Shown piece after piece: positions 48,301-58,092 of a stretch of DNA of 64,000 nt. The notes below the pieces were generated by a model, which searched no databases, was not told where the DNA came from, and saw only the letters and a program-made list of their open reading frames with translations. Position numbers and translations under genes: made by a program. Every line of letters begins with the position of its first letter. Positions within the stretch are counted from its first letter, which is position 1. The stretch comes from Homarus americanus. Lineage: Eukaryota; Arthropoda; Malacostraca; Decapoda; Nephropidae. The DNA lies in the NCBI RefSeq assembly GCF_018991925.1, contig NW_024722158.1, forward strand, positions 5,767,313-5,831,312, in the 5' to 3' direction.

Positions 48301-51300
48301 CTGATGTTGATCCATTTAACTGCCCAGGAGGGATAGGGCACATTTGACATCTGTAAAAGTAAATAAACTGATAAATACCAGATAGTGAAGGTGACTGTAC
48401 ATGTAAGTAACTCTACATCACATCATGAGGTCTTGGTACTACCGCCCGTACAACCCACCATGGAGGAGTCCGTATTTATGACACAAATAAGTGAGTAAAT
48501 TTAAGAGTTGAATATGAAGTCTAAAGGTAATTAACCTACAAACAAGAAGGTAATGTTTGGCTGTCTTAGGCTAATAATCATGCAAAAGAACAGAACAGTT
48601 CTACAGTAGTGAGCTCACGAGACATTGCTGAAAGAGGAATCTCCCCATGTCCCACGGCCCATCAGTCACAATTGCAAACTTAATCTTCTCAGGTTTTGTG
48701 GTGAGTTTATGCTTATCCAGCCACTCTTCAAACTTCTGTAGGACTTCGGGGAACATCGGTGCAAAATTAACCTTGTCCTGAAAAATAGGAGATCCACTTG
48801 ACTACTTTTACCAATACAGTATAACCCAAAAATAAATTTTACCAACAAATGTACAGTAATACAATTAAATAAAATCTACACAGATATTTCAGTGAATATA
48901 TATTACTTTACTGTGGAATAAAATTTTGATACATAATAATAAGGAATAAATGAAAGTAGGAATCAGTCAAAAAATATATAACAGGATATTGATAAACAAC
49001 TAATTCTTTAAATGATGATCAAAGTCTGATACCCTTATCCTGAGCAATGTACTACATGCCTGTAAATTCAACATGGACTGAATAGGGTGACTGCCATTTC
49101 TATTCACTCTTCACCTTCATACTCCTTTTCACTCACCATGGTTACCAATCATCCTTGCAACATAATTCTTACCCCCCCCCCCCCAAAAAAAAAATTATGT
49201 TTGTGTAATTAAGAATTATCAAAATACACCTCTCCATACCTGTGTAATCCCAGTTAGGCTCGTGCAGAAGCTGGTCAACCTGGGATTAACTTCCGGACGA
49301 ACGTATGAATGAAACACGTCAATAATTTTACATCTCTTTGTGCACACCAGAACGCCTGGAAATTCTATTATCTCGTGTCTGGAAGGTGAGAACAAATACA
49401 CGGGCTATAATCTATTCATTCTATATTTCACATTGATAGTTTTGTATCTATATACTGTACACCACAAGGAAAATAGAATTGATTAGAAGAGCAATATTCT
49501 GTACACTCTACGTGTCGTGTCATTCTTCTTACATTTCCACCTACAGGGGCAGAAAAGTTTATCAAACGTTACAGTGTCCACCTTTATCTATCTATCCATC
49601 TTAAAGAAGTACAAGAGCAGCAAACATAACTAGATGTTACAATGTTACTTCAGCAAATAAAATAATAGACAGGAATGACACTAAAAAAAAGAAGAAGAAA
49701 AAAGTGGTATACCCTGTAGATGCATGACTGTTTAAAAGGGCTCTAACATTATCATTTAGTCTGAGGCAGCTTCAACACGCAAAATAAAAATAAAAAAAAA
49801 TAAAACGTAAAACAATACAGCAATCAAACGGTTACTAATCACGACTCACCGAAAATTGTGGGGATTTATATCATCACAGGTCGCCTCAAAGTCTATGACC
49901 ACGTAGTAGTCATAATAGCGCTGCTGTATCAATATTGGGTCAACGATGTTTTCCTCTTTTAACCTCTTTAGCCTGTAATGGGTCTTGAGTCTCTTTTGTA
50001 GGACATCCTTCCTGCCGTTGGTGTCAAGTTTGAATGACCTCAACCACACTGAAACAACACAAGAAAGATATACATCTGACGTTATTATCCCAACCTGGAA
50101 TTTACTTTTTTCTCACTCTTGTCAGCTTCTTGCCCACTATAATACAGAGATGGTAGAAATCAATGACAAATATGAATGGTATGGATATCTGCTGAGAGTC
50201 AGAATTATCTAATATAAAAATAGTAGTTATTTTATATGCTTGATATGGATGCCTCTTGATCTGCTTTTCCCAAATCTGATGAAATGAAATCTGAGCCAAA
50301 GACCCATTGGTTTTATTTACATACTTATTAATTATACACCCACCCTGCCTCATACTGCACCTGCTTTGCTTTGGTCTTCTCTTACCAAACCAAGCAATCA
50401 AATTCTTCCCTTATATTTCTAACCTTACACTGTACAGCACTCGTGTATAATACGGGCTCATGGTGTCAATGGTGGTACCTTTTATATACCCCTGTAATAA
50501 TTTATGTCTATGGTCTTTGGGTTCTAACACAAGTACTGTACAGGTTGATTATTCCTTATCCGAAATGCTTGGAGCCTTAAGGGTCTTGGATTTGTGATAT
50601 TGTCGGATTTTGGAATACTGTAACTATATCCTGTATAGAGATCCTGTATAATGCAGTAGCTCATTAAAATATAAGTTATAATTCAATAAATGGAACTAAT
50701 AATTACTATTGTTGATTTCAGTGAGGACTGTTATCGGTATCCTATCAGGCTTCAAAGGAGCTTCGAAGCCAAGTAGGTGATCGCCAATTCTTGTGATTTA
50801 ATATTCCTTCTCCACCAAAGTTGGGTAGGAATCTTTATTGTTTTATTATTATAAACGTGTTTTATACACTGGTCCTTCGAACACTGAATTATGAATGACT
50901 ATTAATCAAGCCCAGAGATCTGTTGGAGGTAGAGGTTATCGGAGTGAGAGTCGAAGAGGGCTGGCTCATTATCTATTCTCCACATACCTAACCTGTATTG
51001 TATTTCATCCTGGGTTCATCATCCCAAGGTCCATCACCCATATCAATCTTTAGTTCACAAAATTCACACATTCACCAAGCGCTCAGTTCCAAAGGTGTGT
51101 GTACTAGAGGGGAATTAATATACGTACATAATACAGTACATGAAGTAGAAGGGGAGAGATAGAAACTAAAATAACATAGACAGGTATAGAGATACAAGCA
51201 TATAGGAACAAGTAATATGCCTGTATACTGAATAAAACTTACTTTTCAGCTGGTTCTTCCTTAGCCTATTAATCTCTCCATTAATCATGGACAGCTCACG

Positions 51301-52528
51301 ATAAATGGGGTTGAAGTCTTTTGATGTATTTTTGTCTGTCGACCCAGAAGCTTCATTCTGCGAGACATAAACCAAATAAGTCTTCTGGGATTAAGACATG
51401 TTCTCATGAATAATAAATAAATATAATGTTAACTATCCTAAAAATGGAACAAACTTATCACAATTTTCATAATATTGAATACAGGGGGGTCCCCGACATA
51501 CGAGCGTCAGACTTACGAGCGTCAGCTGGCATGAACAGGGTTGAACTTGAATTTACAGTATTTTATTTACCTGATGACTTAGTTTTTGCTTTCATTTACT
51601 GTATTTTGTCTTTCTATTTCTTCTGTTGTCTTAAATTAAGTGATTTTAGATGTATAGTAAACCCTCAATAACTTGGAATGGTCTCGGAATGCATTAGTAT
51701 AACTCGGGAAATGCCGAGATATATAAAATTATCTGGGAAAATCTCGACATATCTGGCCACCTGCATCACCTACCATGCCTCTGTGTCACCTACTATGATG
51801 CTTCATTCTTTGCCTGCAGTGCTGGTAAGTTACTTTTTTACATTTAGTATTTACATGTACACATATATGGGTCAATAATCTTTTATTTTTTTATTTTTGT
51901 AAGGGGGGGGGGGCCTCAATAAGTCGGAATTTGGGATAACTCTACAAGGCCAGAACCCCATATGTGCCGAGTTATCGAGGGTTTACTGTATATAAAGACT
52001 TAAGCTATGATATAGTGGGATTCTAAACATTTTTCTGTAAGTACGGTATGCACATAGCATGTGTTCCATTACGTACAAATCCGACTTAAGAACGTCCTCA
52101 GGAACGGAACCTGTTCATAACCCAGACCCCCTGTACTACTTAAAATTATACTGTGTACCCTCTTAGTAGATATTGCAGCATATGTCCATAATATTTCACC
52201 TTAATTTAAAATAATTATAATCAATAAGTACCTCCTTGTTTTCTACACTGCTGGCATCATCCTGAAACTTATCCATGGGTTGAGTTGCTCCTTGGTCACT
52301 ACAACAAAGGGGATCTGTTTCTTCAGGCTGAGAGTCTGGTGTCACATTTAGTTCAGAGGATGATTCAATGTTCTCACTAAGGAAAATGGACTCCTCAGTG
52401 GCAGGTTTGTGGTCCTGATCGTGGCCCTCAGGTTCTCTGTCTCTGGGTTGGGAATCGTCGACAGTCACATCTGGTTCACTCCACACTGGGGACGGCATGC
52501 CGCCCACAGCACCACTTTCTCCGCTCAT
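42381..52528 (-). CDS. ERI1: ERI1, 3'-5' exoribonuclease 1 (SAP + DEDDh exonuclease), eight coding exons
   Basis: Coding exons in order: 52528-52232, 51357-51243, 50048-49850, 49378-49240, 48777-48619, 48350-48267, 46217-46042, 42639-42381 (stop included). Every intron is GT/AG and phases join in frame, giving about 475 residues. The start is the first in-frame ATG (MSGESGAVGG). Residues about 1-100 form a Glu/Asp/Ser-rich tail. A SAP domain follows (NGEINRLRKNQL, SFKLDTNGRKDVLQKRLKTHY), then the nuclease: VIDFEATCD (catalytic Asp/Glu), HEIIEFPGVL, SLTGITQ, TDGPWDM, WAVKWINIRKNYSNFY, and PHCGLDDSRNIA with the catalytic His and Asp. The acidic C-terminus (about 85 residues) is longer than in vertebrate ERI1 (about 350 residues in total). 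ERI1 family enzymes trim histone mRNA stem-loops, mature the 5.8S rRNA 3' end and degrade small RNA duplexes. All catalytic residues are present, so an active enzyme is expected. Confidence 0.93.
43020..43345. repeat. Degenerate tandem repeat of an AATTTTCCAGAAAA motif
   Basis: Eight or so imperfect copies of GGAATTTTCCAG/GAAAATT-type units fill the segment. The same kind of array, including CACCTGATTTTCA-like text, occurs at 59900-60130, so this is a dispersed repeat family within the ERI1 last intron. The units are partly self-complementary. Confidence 0.6.
43560..45956 (+). mobile_element. Tigger-type DNA transposon (2.4 kb) inside ERI1's last intron
   Basis: The ends CAGTAAGTCCTTGCTTAACG and CAGAGCGTCCTCGCTTAACA (right end reverse complement) are inverted repeats, flanked by TA at 43558-43559 and 45957-45958. 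The element sits between coding exons 7 and 8 of ERI1 in the opposite transcriptional direction. It carries a full-length but interrupted transposase. It is a cut-and-paste element of the pogo/Tigger branch of Tc1-mariner. Confidence 0.93.
43860..45790 (+). pseudogene. Tigger transposase (TIGD1-like), interrupted by stops and frameshifts
   Basis: The start ATG at 43860 is followed by a pogo-type helix-turn-helix (KTITLATKMDVLTRFEK). A one-base shift near 43976 leads into the next frame (DIAAVLGLTPTTV, CENP-B-like DNA-binding region). The frame then reaches an in-frame TGA at 44294, a TAG at 44588, a further shift near 44630, a TAA at 45079 and a TGA at 45310. The DDE/D core is still readable: NVDETGLFWK (first Asp), LILDNAPAH (second Asp) and TTALMQLMDQGVI (third Asp). 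The C-terminal Glu-rich tail (about 45540-45660) is typical of this family. The several independent lesions mean this copy is dead. Confidence 0.9.
46270..46460. repeat. 26-base minisatellite in an ERI1 intron, about seven copies
   Basis: The unit CCTTACACATATCAGTACAC plus ACTCT repeats with little variation. The related unit at 47485-47970 shares the frame ACACTCTCCTTA-ACAT, so both arrays derive from one ancestral unit. Translation of the repeat yields an apparent Ser/Thr/Tyr/His frame that is not a gene. Confidence 0.92.
46530..47080 (+). mobile_element. LINE relic: RNase H/3' end region
   Basis: Plus-strand segments in shifting frames read LGLSKRTLKTVIRKELVDEF, then TGISQSIVYHDEMYQVKH, then LRLGYKYFWQY followed by CKVCGQTYGHTL, and remnants of HYVL-type text. 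The order (end of RNase H-like domain, then a C-x-x-C-G ... H motif near the C-terminus) is characteristic of ORF2 ends in several invertebrate non-LTR elements. An early stop follows the HTL motif and frames change, so the copy is dead. It lies in the sixth ERI1 intron, opposite to the gene. Confidence 0.7.
47225..47350. repeat. 29-base minisatellite, about four copies
   Basis: The unit TGTATTGATTCACTCTGTAA plus CATTCAG is repeated four times with single-base variants. It lies between the LINE relic and the larger 26-base array. Confidence 0.88.
47485..47972. repeat. 26-base minisatellite, about 18 near-identical copies
   Basis: The unit ATACACTCTCCTTATACATC plus CTCAGG repeats almost without change from about 47527. 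The first two units are variants (ACATATCAGGACACACTC) that match the array at 46270. The high identity points to recent expansion by slippage or unequal exchange. The plus-strand frame through it is an artefact. Confidence 0.95.
50541..50645. mobile_element. Tigger7-like terminal fragment
   Basis: It begins CAGGTTGATTATTCCTTATC then CGAAATGCTTGGAGCC after TA (50539-50540). It continues with CGGATTTTGGAATA, the layout of the Tigger7-type terminal region known from vertebrates. A possible far end at 50997 (AACCTG before TA) is weak. It lies in the second ERI1 intron. Confidence 0.55.
51482..52133. mobile_element. Tigger-like MITE (outer of a nested pair) in an ERI1 intron
   Basis: The left end CAGGGGGGTCCCCGACATAC matches CAGGGGGTCTGGGTTATGAA (right end reverse complement), and TA lies on both sides (51480-51481, 52134-52135). 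The subterminal texts ACTTACGAGCGTCAG and ACTTAAGAACGTCCTCAGG also pair loosely. No transposase is present. It is split by a second element at 51655-51988. Confidence 0.82.
51655..51988. mobile_element. Tigger-like MITE (inner), inserted into the outer MITE
   Basis: The ends TAGTAAACCCTCAATAACTT and CAGTAAACCCTCGATAACTC (reverse complement) form the inverted repeat, with TA at 51653-51654 and 51989-51990. The first base of the left end has changed from C to T. It contains a (G)9 run and is non-coding. Its position inside the 51482-52133 element gives the insertion order. Confidence 0.85.
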
Positions 52529-53647
52529 ATTCACCAGTCTAATGTAGTCCAAAAAGTATGATGGGTTCACCACACAGTATCTTGGTGCAGTGTTTGCCAG
52601 CCAACTACACTCCTGTGATAAAAAAATACAGTTTAGAAATTAAGAATACAGGTACAGTAGTTATCATCTTTGAGAGCTAAGATATTTCATCTTAAAGTAC
52701 TGTAGTCTGCTATGAGCTGTATACTAATAGGTATGGATTATCTCTTGAATTGGGTGCAAGTAATCTTGGGTACAAGTTATCACATGAGTTGGGTACGAGT
52801 TGGCTTGGGTACGAGTTCACTAAGTACGATTTATCTTGGGTACTGAATGACCCTGACCCACGCAGAGCCCCACGGCAAGGAAGTTAGGTAGGTAGGTTTC
52901 TGTGGTTAGGTTGGTGAGGTTTTGTTTTTCTTATCAACTAAGGTTAAGTTAGGTTTAATTTAGAAATAACCATTGTTTAACACATCTGCACAAACTACGA
53001 CAGTGTCCACTATAAAAGAGCGAAATTGCAGCATTTTTTAAATCGCTTTTTATGAAAAATCCATAACAGGCGAAGTCATAAATAATTACCCATATTAATA
53101 ATACATATATCTTAAAGTGAAAAGAAAAAGCTAAACACAATCAGTGATACCCAACTATATCACCAACACCTGCAAATATTCACTGACTCTACCAAATGCG
53201 AGCTTATTTTAATTTTGCCCAGAGTGAACAGAGTATAGTCTAGGAGCATTAGAGAGACATCCAGCGTGTTTGGTTCCAGCTATCTCCAAATTATCATTCC
53301 AAACAAGTGATTCAACTAGATTACTAGAGCCCGGCTGGTGATCTCTCTCTCGACGTACTGTATTAAGTATTCAGTTAAATTGTCGCAAAAAACCATATTG
53401 TCTCAACTTTTAACAGAAATTACAGGTACACAACAGCTGTAAACAAACATATATAGCCCATACACATACTTAAACAACGACAAACAGAAACAAACAGTAG
53501 ATTAGGGTGATGTTTATCGTCCCAGGTGATTAAAAAAAATTTTTCATTTGGCTTAATATCATTATTATTCATATTTCCCTCATGAAATACACCATAAACA
53601 TTACCCGAGAACTACAGTAAACAGCAGAAGAATAATACAGTACTCAC

Positions 53648-53745
53648 GGTTAACTGGTGACAGTAAAGGAGGAAAGTGAACGTGAAGGAACGTCTCCTTG
53701 TGTGTAGAATCAGCTGAATGGTCAGTTTGTAAACACTACCGTAGT
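53648..53745 (-). promoter_or_regulatory. ERI1: Probable 5' noncoding exon and promoter side of ERI1
   Basis: A block ending CAGTTAACC before the donor GTGAGTACTG at 53647 lies upstream of the second exon, whose acceptor (TTTTATCACAG) is at 52613. No ATG is present in it, so it would be 5' UTR; the second exon contributes 84 more untranslated bases before the start codon. The transcription start is not visible. No clear TATA box was noticed upstream. Confidence 0.45.
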
Positions 53746-53759
53746 CAACCGCCTTTAAT

Positions 53760-54230
53760 TCTTTATTTACTTCTTACACTACCTGTCATTATTAAAGACA
53801 ATATGAAAATAAATTATCGGCAACACCAATATATTTTATCTATGGTATAAATCTGAGAAATAAATGATAAAACGTGAGAGATTTTCACAATAATTTATAA
53901 AATACGTTAGACTTGGGATATTTGTAGAGAGGAAAACGTTTTGAGTACCGCGGTACAAAATAAAAGGATGAAAAGAAATTATGTAATTTGTGTTAATTTA
54001 CTGATCTACGTAGTTTATGGATTATAAATTCATGAAAGTAATTATTTAATTAAATTATAGAGGTGGTTTTATAATGGACGAATTTTTTTTTAATTCATAA
54101 TAAGCAATTTACTCACTTGAAACTAGGAAGACACCTTTAAATGAATTTAAATACCCCCAGTAGTTTGGAAATGGAGGTCTCTCCGGAAATGTCGAGGCAC
54201 AACCAAACATGTTGGCAAACGAGATACTGT
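53760..54230. other. Upstream flank of ERI1, no gene seen
   Basis: AT-rich sequence without recognisable ORFs or repeats. Confidence 0.4.
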
Positions 54231-54279
54231 ATATCTATTACAACTATGAGAAGAAATCATGTGCTTGCTTGCTTGTATT

Positions 54280-54425
54280 TTTATCCTCTTCGCCACTAAT
54301 TGGTTTACTACTGTTACACACTGTTGGCAAATGGTTCCAGAGACCAGAATGTATCTGTACCTGCGTCAATGTTGGGTCTTGAATGAGTTCACACTCACAG
54401 TATAATAGGAAATAGTCCTTCACTA
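54280..54425 (-). mobile_element. 3'-end-only copy of the CR1/L2-like LINE
   Basis: TTTATCCTCTTCGCCACTAATTGG, then CACTGTTGGCAAAT, CTGAATGTACCTG-like text and GAGTTCACACTC follow the same order as the LINE 3' end at 6988-7150, in the same orientation. The tail side carries AAGCAAGC repeats in place of the AGTAAA repeats at the 7 kb copy, a normal variation of target-primed tails. Confidence 0.72.
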
Positions 54426-54562
54426 TCACTGCCGCTGTAATCAGTTTTTGGTTAGGAGACTTGATATGAACGGCCTTGCTTTATTTAGTTAATTATGGTG
54501 CAATACAGGTTTTTTTCCGTGAACAGTACTCCCCTCGGTTTCCTCTTCTGTACTACAGTATA

Positions 54563-54831
54563 CTCAGGAGCGGATCCAGTAATATTAGAAGGGGGCACGC
54601 TGTAGCCCCCCCCCACCCCCCCAGAATAATTTTGTTAAATAAGACCAATATCATGGGCATTTTGAGGCCACTTTGAAGCCATTTGCACGTGACATTAGGA
54701 TATATTCTGAAGTCAATAGTAATTACTTTTTACTATACAAAAATGCCTGAGTACAATAATGCATTAAAGAAAAGGTATTGGAATTTTCTGGTGAAAGGGG
54801 AGGGGTCCAGACCCCCCTGGACCTCTCCTTG
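54563..54831. mobile_element. MITE-like repeat with CAGGAGCGGATCCAG end
   Basis: The left end CAGGAGCGGATCCAG is loosely mirrored by GTCCAGACCCCCCTGGACCTCTCCTTG at the right. The G/C-rich ends with GGATCCAG are a pattern seen in hAT-like MITEs. The terminal repeat is imperfect and the target duplication is unclear, so the family is uncertain. Confidence 0.4.
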
Positions 54832-54994
54832 GTACTGACAATAAGCAATGAACAGAGCGACCACCAGAGGTTAGTAAGTGATAGAAATGATAAATTAATT
54901 TGAAATTTAAATCAGCTTGAGATTTTGGTCTTGATCAGTGAGAAGATGAGGAAAGGTGTGTAAGCATATAACACACAATCACTTAACACACACA

Positions 54995-55092
54995 AACACT
55001 ACTACATACTACTACTACTACTACTACTGCTACTACTACTGCTACTACTACTACTACTACTACTGCTACTACTACTGCTACTACTACTACTT
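54995..55092. repeat. (TAC)n/(TGC)n trinucleotide tract
   Basis: About 30 units of CTA/TAC with interspersed TGC. It abuts the 3' end of the minus-strand LINE relic at 55093, so it is probably that element's microsatellite tail. Confidence 0.9.
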
Positions 55093-56050
55093 TGTTGTCA
55101 CTCGGAATTGAGTTTGACGATCATCAAGCTATGATACAATGACACAAGTTATTAAAAATGTCACCTTCGTTGGTGAGTTCTGAGGTGACTTAAGAGGCAG
55201 ATACAGGACCGGCAGGGCCGTCCACAGGTGTTGCACATGTGGAGGGCTACATCTAGTGCAGGAGGGGTGGTGGTGCTTGTCTGCCTCGGCATGCAGTCAG
55301 GCTAACTTGAAAGTATTGACACCTTCTCATGTGGTGCTCCTCCAAGTGTTACAGTGTGGAGTAATTGTCTCCCAGGCAATTTTTCAGGTTTGTCTTAAGA
55401 CGATCCTTATACCTTTCCACTTGCCCGCCGGCGTTACGCTTACTATTTGTTAGGTGACTGTAAAGTAGCTGCTTTCGCAGTCTACTGTCATCCATGCAGG
55501 TAACATGACCAGTCCAGCGTAGTTGTTCATGGACAATGGTAGCCTCGATGCTCCTACAGTTGGTGTCAACGAGAATACTGGCATTTGTTTTCTTGTCTTC
55601 GCAATAAACTTGGAGGATGAAACGTAGACTAAGTTGGTGAAAGTTTTCAAGTGCCTTGAGGTGCCTCCTGTATGTGTCCCAAGTCTTGCTACCATACAGC
55701 AGAGTGGGAAGGATAATTTCAGCTCCCTACAGTTGAAGACACGGGTACGGAGTTTGCCATAGGCTTGAGATGCACATGTCCACTGTGGTGAACAGGTGGG
55801 AGCCGAGGTACTGGAAGTGGGTAACATTAGAGAGGGTAGTACCGTTAACCTGGATGGATGGTGGAGCTGTGGCTGAACCAGGGGCAGGCTGGAAGAAAAT
55901 CTAAGTCTTACGTACATTCACCTCGAGGCCGAAGTGTGCATATGCATCTGCATAAGTATTCAGGATCTCCTGTAGGAGTGAGTTGATCTGCATACTGAAG
56001 TTCAGTGATGGAAGTGGTCGACACCTTTGCTGCTGCCTGGAGTCATCTTA
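55093..56050 (-). mobile_element. RTE-like LINE relic (end of reverse transcriptase)
   Basis: Minus-strand frames read, in order and with shifts, TTSITELQYADQL (after about 56015; the catalytic Asp pair is damaged), NVTHFQYLGSHLFTTVDM, ILPTLLYGSKTWDTYRRHLK, LRFILQVYCEDKKTNASILV, EATIVHEQLRWTGHVTCMDD and ERYKDRLKTNLKNC. The LLYGSxTWxTYRRHxK and LRWTGHVxRMDD blocks are typical of the C-terminal part of RTE/Perere-like and related elements. The copy is 5'-truncated and frameshifted. It ends at the (TAC)n tract. Confidence 0.8.
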
Positions 56051-56099
56051 TGTTGAAAAATCCCTTCATCTGTTACTGGATGTCCAGCCTGTCTGCTAA

Positions 56100-56220
56100 A
56101 TTGGTACTGGTATGAGTAAGGAAGGCTTCCATAACCTAGTACTAATGACCTTCATAACCAGTTACTAGTGGCCTCCATAACCAGTTATTAGTGGCCTCCA
56201 TAACTGGGAACTGAGGAATG
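56100..56220. repeat. Short 26-base tandem repeat
   Basis: Units such as CCTCCATAACCAGTTATTAGTGG repeat about four times at a spacing of about 26 bases, degenerating leftward. Non-coding. Confidence 0.7.
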
Positions 56221-57140
56221 AGTCAAAAAGAGTTTCATATGCAAAATATATTTTCTCAAAAGAAGAATTATCATTTTCTTTCCATTTGTAAGAACACAAT
56301 TATTTACATTCACCAGGTAATCACAATACAATTTATCAAGGTGAGAAAGTTTGGGACATCAGAGGTGAAGCCAAAGACCAAACATTCTGTGGGCATATGA
56401 GAATCAAGAAGACACCTGATGGGGTTTATCCAGTAACACCTGATGAACTACAAGATCTGATTGGCTAAAAGAATAACCATTCAAAGATACAATCACATTT
56501 CATAACAAACATGGTGAATGCTAAAAGATAAATTCTGTTACAAAAAAATACATAGAGAACTGGGAAGGGAAGGGAGGCGATTAGGTTTATGCCACTTGGA
56601 ATCATCCTCGCTCCACCTCCGTATATTCACAAGATAAATTTACTAAAAACAAAGTTTCAGTACAAATTAAATTCAAACACGTCTTAACTCAGGACAAACT
56701 CACTTACTCCATAATATCCAGTTCAGTTTCATAACCTTTTACAGCAACTTTTCATTCCTATAACTTTTCTTATACAATACAGGGAAAATCTTTATATAGT
56801 ATATTAATTTTATGATTCTATAAAAAACAAGCTTCACATAGTCTTCTTATACATTATACCTTCAATATTTCATAAATCCTTTAAAAATGATAGTGTTCTT
56901 ATCATTCTTGATAATTCTATGAGCATTGTCTGAGTCAATTTCAATTTTCTTAACCACTTTGGTCAATTTGCCTTAATAAAAGTCAAATTAAATTTGAAGA
57001 CTCTCAGTGTTACAGCAATTAAAATCATCTCATCTCTATACTTATCTATAATAATTAACACTCGACTCTTCACTAACTGAGCATGGTGGACAACGGTAAT
57101 AAGGAAACATATACAGGTTTAGGAATAATTGTTCATCGGT
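56221..57140. other. No gene recognised
   Basis: AT-rich sequence with only short frames of no evident protein character. Confidence 0.4.
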
Positions 57141-57147
57141 ATCCACT

Positions 57148-57190
57148 CCCCCCCCCCCACCACCACACACAGACACACACACACACACAG
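57148..57190. repeat. C-run plus (CA)n tract
   Basis: A (C)9 run, then CCACCACCACACAC and (CA)n. The minus-strand Gly/Val frame over it is an artefact. Confidence 0.85.
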
Positions 57191-57769
57191 TTCCTCTAAA
57201 AGGAACGATAAATACTGTATGCACAAAACTAAACAGGCGTATCTTTACCTGTCCACCTTTGAACAAATCCATCGCCCAAAACAACATGGGAACATCTAGC
57301 TGTCTAACTCAGAACAAAACTAGTGCACAAAACTATATGAAAAACTACCATTTCTATTTCTGAGCAAGATTGGTGCAAAATACATTCGAGGAAATAACAA
57401 CTAACTGTCTATCTCTGAACGTAAGTGAAGCATAAGGGCATAATAAAATACAGTGTCTACTTATATATCTCTCCATTGAACTTATTTCTTCCTGATTATA
57501 TGACTCATTGAAACTGCATTAAAAGTCACAATAAACTACAGTACTACAAAGCCCAAATGGACCCACAGAAGCTACCACCACGTGTGTCTGAGTTGAGCTT
57601 TCAGCGCAACAATAAAATGAACAACGGACAGATCATGAAAACATGAATGCTTGTTAATATGGCACCAAAGATTTGAAAATTTCACAATATCACGTTTATT
57701 GGTTACAGCACATTATAAAGCAGCTTTAATACGATTTTTTTTCTTCATTAATAACTATATACTATTATT

Positions 57770-57985
57770 ATCAACCCCTTGTGTACAGGTTAATTCTGAG
57801 CTGAATAAAATCATTTAGCATTAGCCAAATAAAAAGTTAAAAGTGGCATCCCTGTAGTGAAGGGGTTCGTGGAGATAGTCTACAAACACCTTGTATACAG
57901 GGTCACCCCTTGAACTAAACAAAATTGGCTAGTGCTACCCAAATAAAATATTACAAGTGGCATCCCCATAGTGAAGGAGTTAAGC
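57770..57985. repeat. Tandem duplication of a unit of about 120 bases
   Basis: Two diverged copies share CCTTGTGTACAGGTTA/CCTTGTATACAGGGTCA, then TTAGCATTAGCCAAATAAAA/TGGCTAGTGCTACCCAAATA and AAGTGGCATCCCTGTAGTGAAGG/AAGTGGCATCCCCATAGTGAAGG. No coding potential is apparent. Confidence 0.75.
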
Positions 57986-58023
57986 TGAGAGATGAAGAGA
58001 AAGTGGAGAATAAGAGGTGCTAC

Positions 58024-58092
58024 TATAGGTTAGGTTAGGTTAGGTCAGGTTAAGTCAGGTAAGGTTAAGTTAGGTCAAGTCAGGCTAGGTAG
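58024..58092. repeat. Interstitial telomere-like (TTAGG)n patch
   Basis: (TTAGG)4 perfect, then degenerate TCAGG, TTAAG and TTAGGTCAAG units to about 58092. TTAGG is the canonical telomere repeat of most arthropods. A weaker patch of the same type is at 11205-11240. Confidence 0.7.
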
